A stretch of DNA of 64,000 nucleotides from Lachnospiraceae bacterium (GTDB lineage: Bacteria; Bacillota; Clostridia; Lachnospirales; Lachnospiraceae). The notes below the pieces were generated by a model. It saw nothing but the letters and a program-made list of their open reading frames with translations. It searched no databases and had not been told where the DNA came from. A program made the translations under genes and the position numbers. The stretch covers positions 1-64,000 of the forward strand of contig FZRB01000007.1 in assembly GCA_900199595.1 (NCBI GenBank). The letters are read 5' to 3'. Below are positions 59,851 through 64,000 of the stretch, piece after piece; position 1 is the first letter of the stretch, and the number at the start of each line of letters is the position of its first letter.

Positions 59851-61869
59851 ATGTCAGAAAACAAAAAACAGGGGAATACATTTTACGTAAATATCAATGC
59901 AGATCGAGGAGGAAACGGAAGCAAGGAAAAGCCCTTTAAGTACATAAACGATGCTGCTAAGATAGCTCTTCCCGGAGATGAAATACTTGTCGCTCCCGGA
60001 ATATACAGAGAACAGGTTGTCCCTCAGAATGCAGGAGAAAAGGACGCCCGAATCACCTATCGTTCGGAGGTTCCACTGGGAGCAGTTATTACAGGTGCTG
60101 AAAAGCTGTCCGGCTGGACCAGATACGAAGGTAATGTCTGGACTGTACGCGTAGATAACGGCATATTCAATGACTATAATCCGTATACTACATATGTGTG
60201 TGGTGACTGGTACTTCGCACCGAAGCTCCGTCACACCGGAGCTGTTTTCATCAACGATCTCATGATGTATGAAACCGTAAGTGTTGAGGATTGCGTCAAA
60301 GCCGAAGCCGATCCTGCAGCCTGGAATCAGGAAGAATCCACCTACAAATGGTATACCGAACAGGATGGAGATGTAACTGTCCTCTACGCTAATTTCCATG
60401 ACCTGGACCCAAATAAAGAAAATGTAGAAATAAGTGTAAGGCGCAACTGCTTCATGCCTGACAGAAACGGAGTAAACTATATAACTGTCAACGGATTTAA
60501 CATTACAAAGGGCGCTACTACATGGGCTCCCCCTGCTGCATATCAGGATGGACTTATCGGACCGCACTGGAGCAAGGGCTGGATCATCGAGGACTGTGAA
60601 GTTAGTAACAGCCGTTGCTGTGGAATCTCCCTTGGTAAATATCTGGATCCCGAAAATGAAATGTATTTCTACAATAAACGTGTAAAAAGTCCTACCCAGA
60701 TGGAACGTGATGCAGTATGTCGCGGTCAGTATCACGGATGGCTCAAGGAGAAGGTTGGAAGCCATATAGTAAGAAGATGTAATATACATCACTGCGAACA
60801 GACAGGTATTGTCGGCAGAATGGGTGGTGTTTTCTCAATCATCGAAGACTGTCACATCCATCATATCTGTACTTCCTCACAGCTTGGCGGTGCAGAAACT
60901 GCCGGAATCAAGCTTCATGCGGGCATTGATGTAACAATAAGAAGAAATCATATCCATGACTGCATCATGGGTGTATGGCTTGACTGGGAGGCTCAGGGTG
61001 CAAGAATAACCCAGAATCTTCTTCACAACAACATGCTTCCGGAAGGAATCATAAAGGGCCAGGGTGCTATGTTTAATACCGATATTTTTATTGAGGTAGG
61101 ACATGGACCGACGCTTATAGATAATAATATCCTGCTTTCAAATGTATCAATTACGATACCAAGTGAAGGAATTGCGGTAGTTCATAATCTGGTTGCAGGT
61201 TCCTTCAGTCTTATTAATTCAGGAGTGGATTCTGAGATCAATGGACAGCGCGAGCCACGTTACACTCCATATCATATAAGACACAGGACTGAAGTAGCCG
61301 GGTTCATGACAATCCTTCATGGAGATGACAGAATCTATAATAATATCTTTATACAGAAATATCCTGTCAACGAAGAATTTACGGATCCGAAAACGCCTGA
61401 GCATAGTATCGTGGGAACATCTGTGTTTGATATATTCCCTTCATATGAAGAGTGGTTTGCAAACTTCCAGATAGGAAACGAAGAACCAGATATGGGTAAA
61501 CTGGCAACCGGTCATTTCGGTCACCTCCCTGTATGGCTTGCGGGTAATGCATATTTTAATGGTTCAACCATCTGTAAGCATGAAACAGATTATTTTGAAG
61601 ATAAAGATAATACTGTTAGTCTTGAGCTTGTTGAAAAAGATGGAAAATATACGATTGAGACTAATGTTTATTCAATTCTTGGAGAATACAAGAACAACAT
61701 AATAAACAGCGATATACTCGGACTTGCCTTCGAACCTGAACAGAGATTTGAAAATCCTGACGGTTCAGATATCATATTCGACAAAGACTATTTTGACGAA
61801 AAGAGAGGGATCCAGGCTATTCCGGGACCTTTTGCAAGCGCTGATCAGATAAGTAAAGCCCTTCTTTAA
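59851..61869 (+). CDS. GH120-like beta-xylosidase (parallel beta-helix)
   Basis: A 672-residue protein. ADRGGNGSKEKPFKYINDAAKIALPGDEI starts the beta-helix, ITVNGFNITKGATTWAPPAAYQ and GLIGPHWSKGWIIEDCEV are followed by NHIHDCIMGVWLDWEAQG and a DIFIEVGHGPTLIDNNILLS. The LDWEAQG Asp and IEVGHGP Glu correspond to nucleophile and acid/base of GH120 beta-xylosidase (XylC). No signal peptide, so it acts in the cytoplasm on imported xylo-oligosaccharides. AGGAGG precedes the ATG. Confidence 0.88.
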   Translation: MSENKKQGNTFYVNINADRGGNGSKEKPFKYINDAAKIALPGDEILVAPGIYREQVVPQNAGEKDARITYRSEVPLGAVITGAEKLSGWTRYEGNVWTVRVDNGIFNDYNPYTTYVCGDWYFAPKLRHTGAVFINDLMMYETVSVEDCVKAEADPAAWNQEESTYKWYTEQDGDVTVLYANFHDLDPNKENVEISVRRNCFMPDRNGVNYITVNGFNITKGATTWAPPAAYQDGLIGPHWSKGWIIEDCEVSNSRCCGISLGKYLDPENEMYFYNKRVKSPTQMERDAVCRGQYHGWLKEKVGSHIVRRCNIHHCEQTGIVGRMGGVFSIIEDCHIHHICTSSQLGGAETAGIKLHAGIDVTIRRNHIHDCIMGVWLDWEAQGARITQNLLHNNMLPEGIIKGQGAMFNTDIFIEVGHGPTLIDNNILLSNVSITIPSEGIAVVHNLVAGSFSLINSGVDSEINGQREPRYTPYHIRHRTEVAGFMTILHGDDRIYNNIFIQKYPVNEEFTDPKTPEHSIVGTSVFDIFPSYEEWFANFQIGNEEPDMGKLATGHFGHLPVWLAGNAYFNGSTICKHETDYFEDKDNTVSLELVEKDGKYTIETNVYSILGEYKNNIINSDILGLAFEPEQRFENPDGSDIIFDKDYFDEKRGIQAIPGPFASADQISKALL

Positions 61870-61882
61870 AATCACTTCAAAC

Positions 61883-61925
61883 AAAAAGATGACACTTTGA
61901 ATCAGGTTCAAAGTGTCATCTTTTT
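61883..61925. terminator. Bidirectional terminator between xylosidase and hybrid kinase
   Basis: A perfect 19-bp stem (AAAAAGATGACACTTTGAA at 61883-61901, its complement at 61907-61925) closes a five-base loop, with A and T runs on both sides. It touches the stop codon of the leftward kinase at 61924. Confidence 0.95.
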
Positions 61926-64000
61926 ATAATTCACTTATGGTTTTAACTATTCCTTCATAATGAGTTATAAGCTCGTCATGCTCTGCTTCTATCTGCTCGA
62001 CCTTCCCATCTCGGGCTGCATATTCAAGATTTTTAGCTTCCTCCGAAAGACCGGTAAGCCCGATCGTTTTAGATGTGCTCTTCAGGGCATGGACACTAAC
62101 CTCATAATTCTTCCAATCCTTTTTCATAAAGCTGTCTTTCAGTGCTGCTATTCGTTCCTTTGAATCGGCAAGAAAATCATTTACAAGTTCAAGATAAAAG
62201 CTTTCATCGTTCATTGTAAACTTCAGTCCTGATTTTACATCTATTCCCGTTCTTTTAAGCTTTTCGATTGTTATTCCGGATACATTATTTGATGAATCCT
62301 CTGCTTCCTGCTCATTATTTTCAGGCAGAAACTCCATTATCTCTTCATCGTCTTCACTGGATTTGTTATCCGACTCTACAATTATCTTATCCTTTGGAAG
62401 CCATTTATGAAGCATCTCGGAAAGCCTCCAGCCATAAATCGGTTTTGTAAGGTAGTCAGAAAAACCATTTTTCATATAAAGCTCTCTTGCACCGGATATC
62501 GCATTTGCCGTAAGAGCTATAACAGGAACTCCTTCCATCTTTATATCAGGATCTCGCTTAAGAAGCTTCAGCGTCTCTATTCCATCCATTCCCGGCATCT
62601 GATGATCCATAAAAATGCAGTCAAATGAATTATCTCTGACAAGCTTTATCGCCTCCATACCGCTGGTAGCTGTGCTGATCTTAAGATGCGATTTTTTAAG
62701 AAGTCCCTCAAATACCTTGAGGTTCATTTCCACGTCATCAACAACAAGTACGTGTGCATCAGGAGCTGTAAAGTCTTCTCTGAAAACCTTTACTTCCTTC
62801 CTGATATTCATTTTAGCCTCTTCAAAATCACCCATTGGTTCTGCATCAGCTATCTGCTGGGTGATGAAGAAATAGAATACAGAGCCCTCGCCATATACGC
62901 TCTTTACCTCCAGCTTGCTGCCCATCATCATAAGAAACTTCATGGATATAGGAAGTCCCAGTCCTGTTCCCTCTATCTTATGGGCATTGGCTTCTTCTAC
63001 ACGGCTGAACTGAGAAAACAGAATCTCTGTATTTTCTTCCTTTATTCCAACTCCCGTATCCTTCACCGCAAAAAGAAGCGATACTTCATCCGTGAAAGTC
63101 TTGTGAAGTCTGACCTTAAATGTTATCTCACCCTTCTGTGTATACTTTACTGCATTTGTCAGAAGATTCGTAAGAACCTGAGATAATCTGACATCGTCTC
63201 CGATCAGCTTTCGCGGTATATCCGGATCTATTTCAAGATTAACCCTGAGGTCCTTCTCCAGCGCACGTGGAGATACCATTTTAAGAAGTGAATAAATCAT
63301 CTCCGCCACATCATACTCTTCCGTGATAATATCCATCTTACCGGCTTCTATCTTGGAAAGGTCCAGAATATCATTTACAAGAGACAGAAGCGACTCTCCG
63401 CTGTTCTTAATATTAGTAGCATATTCAATAGTTTGTTTTTCATGACTTTCACGGAGAATCATCTCATCAAAGCCCAGAATTGCATTTATCGGGGTTCTGA
63501 TCTCATGTGACATATTTGCAAGAAAATCACTTTTTACCTGATTTGCATGCCATGCCTCCTGCTTGGCACTTTCCAGTTCATCGAGTGTGTTTGTAAGTTT
63601 CCTGTAATCAGGAGTTTCAAGCGAGAAGAGCATCATCAGAAGCGCTATTGGAATCAGACCATAGGTCAGGTAAACATCCGGAAAAACAAAGAACTGAAGA
63701 AACATGGTAAAGAAAACAACCAGAATAAATGCAACACTAGATACCCACTGTTTTTTGTCAAAACATTTTCTATAACGGATAATATTGAAAAGCGCCGACA
63801 CACCAAACAGTCCGGGGATTGCATACCCAAGAATATACAAAGGACCATGATGATAAACTCCATTATCATCAAAATAAAATGCAAGCTTTGTAAACGGATT
63901 CAGAAAACCATGAAGAACATATAGTACAAATACTACCCTTCTGATCATCATATAAATCTTATTTCCAATCACTACATCTATGTAGCTTGCTATATATCCC
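61924..64000 (-). CDS. Hybrid sensor histidine kinase with Hpt domain (5' end outside window)
   Basis: At least 682 residues; the frame stays open past a GTG at 63972 to the right edge, so the true start is outside. Three or four membrane segments, HisKA with SDFLANMSHEIRTPINAILG, an HATPase with GTGLGLPISMKF, a receiver with HVLVVDDVEMNLKVFEGLL and DHQMPGMDG, and a C-terminal Hpt with VSVHALKSTSKTIGLTGLSEEAKNLE (phospho-His). A complete phosphorelay kinase; signal unknown. Confidence 0.92.
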   Translation of the reverse strand, partial: GYIASYIDVVIGNKIYMMIRRVVFVLYVLHGFLNPFTKLAFYFDDNGVYHHGPLYILGYAIPGLFGVSALFNIIRYRKCFDKKQWVSSVAFILVVFFTMFLQFFVFPDVYLTYGLIPIALLMMLFSLETPDYRKLTNTLDELESAKQEAWHANQVKSDFLANMSHEIRTPINAILGFDEMILRESHEKQTIEYATNIKNSGESLLSLVNDILDLSKIEAGKMDIITEEYDVAEMIYSLLKMVSPRALEKDLRVNLEIDPDIPRKLIGDDVRLSQVLTNLLTNAVKYTQKGEITFKVRLHKTFTDEVSLLFAVKDTGVGIKEENTEILFSQFSRVEEANAHKIEGTGLGLPISMKFLMMMGSKLEVKSVYGEGSVFYFFITQQIADAEPMGDFEEAKMNIRKEVKVFREDFTAPDAHVLVVDDVEMNLKVFEGLLKKSHLKISTATSGMEAIKLVRDNSFDCIFMDHQMPGMDGIETLKLLKRDPDIKMEGVPVIALTANAISGARELYMKNGFSDYLTKPIYGWRLSEMLHKWLPKDKIIVESDNKSSEDDEEIMEFLPENNEQEAEDSSNNVSGITIEKLKRTGIDVKSGLKFTMNDESFYLELVNDFLADSKERIAALKDSFMKKDWKNYEVSVHALKSTSKTIGLTGLSEEAKNLEYAARDGKVEQIEAEHDELITHYEGIVKTISEL

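Noticed and set aside
59854-60792. 312-residue open frame antisense to the xylosidase gene
   Set aside because: It is a mirror of the well-supported GH120 gene, with no ribosome binding site and Cys/Tyr-rich odd composition.

Overview
The window looks like a chromosome segment of a Lachnospiraceae-type Firmicute, of the Butyrivibrio/Roseburia/Eubacterium kind. The DNA is low GC and starts use AGGAGG-type ribosome binding sites. The gene set fits plant-fibre-degrading gut or rumen Clostridia: a GH9 cellulase lipoprotein, a GH120 beta-xylosidase, a Tad/Flp pilus operon, a short type-3 prolyl-tRNA synthetase and a DUF5688 protein. The genus is inference.

Left part (1-26.6 kb) is accessory DNA. 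It opens with the 3' end of an IS256-type transposase, then a MarR/radical-SAM/radical-SAM operon under a palindromic operator (the 'radical SAM mobile pair' arrangement), an EamA-type half transporter and a small serine recombinase. From 3.8 to 16.4 kb there are two small paralogous proteins, a SNF2-like helicase, a truncated and a full copy of a surface leucine-rich-repeat protein (sharing an inverted ~120 bp upstream repeat), and a defence island. The island holds an SsoII/EcoRII-like type II restriction-modification set with Vsr, an unknown protein, an HNH nuclease and an AIPR-family abortive-infection protein, followed by a second serine recombinase. From 16.5 to 26.6 kb lies a mobilisation module: a coiled-coil DNA-binding-like protein with a 9-bp tandem repeat upstream, RadC-like JAB, ArdC-like and DUF5688 proteins, several strongly folded noncoding stretches, a MobV relaxase and a VirD4-type coupling protein. 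No VirB4-type mating pore and no integrase of usual length were seen, so the element looks mobilisable rather than self-conjugative.

Middle part (26.8-44.7 kb) reads as core chromosome. A Tad pilus operon runs leftward (TadZ, TadA/CpaF, TadB, TadC, and a 50-residue Flp-type pilin). Then come a hybrid histidine kinase, a YfhO-type membrane protein, a GH9 lipoprotein, an isolated eukaryote-type HisA, a MATE pump, a CbxX/SpoVK-like AAA ATPase, a CCA-adding-enzyme homologue and a CinA C-terminal amidase.

Right part (44.8-64 kb) contains an export system read leftward: unknown lipoprotein, two HlyD-like adaptor lipoproteins, a 965-residue FtsX-like permease and two LolD/MacB-type ATPases, one carrying an AbrB-like C-terminal domain. 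It is divergent from an OmpR/HisKA two-component system with its own unknown exported protein. A ~290 bp nested palindrome separates the two ATPase genes. The window closes with proS, the GH120 xylosidase and a second hybrid kinase cut by the right edge.

Most interesting items: the 22.9-23.5 kb stretch of ordered hairpins (large structured RNA and/or oriT); the radical-SAM pair; the SsoII-like operator; the TadC with an extracellular insert; the AbrB-tailed ABC ATPase; the nested palindrome at 45.8-46.1 kb; and a recurring TTCCCCATAAT box upstream of mobile-element genes.
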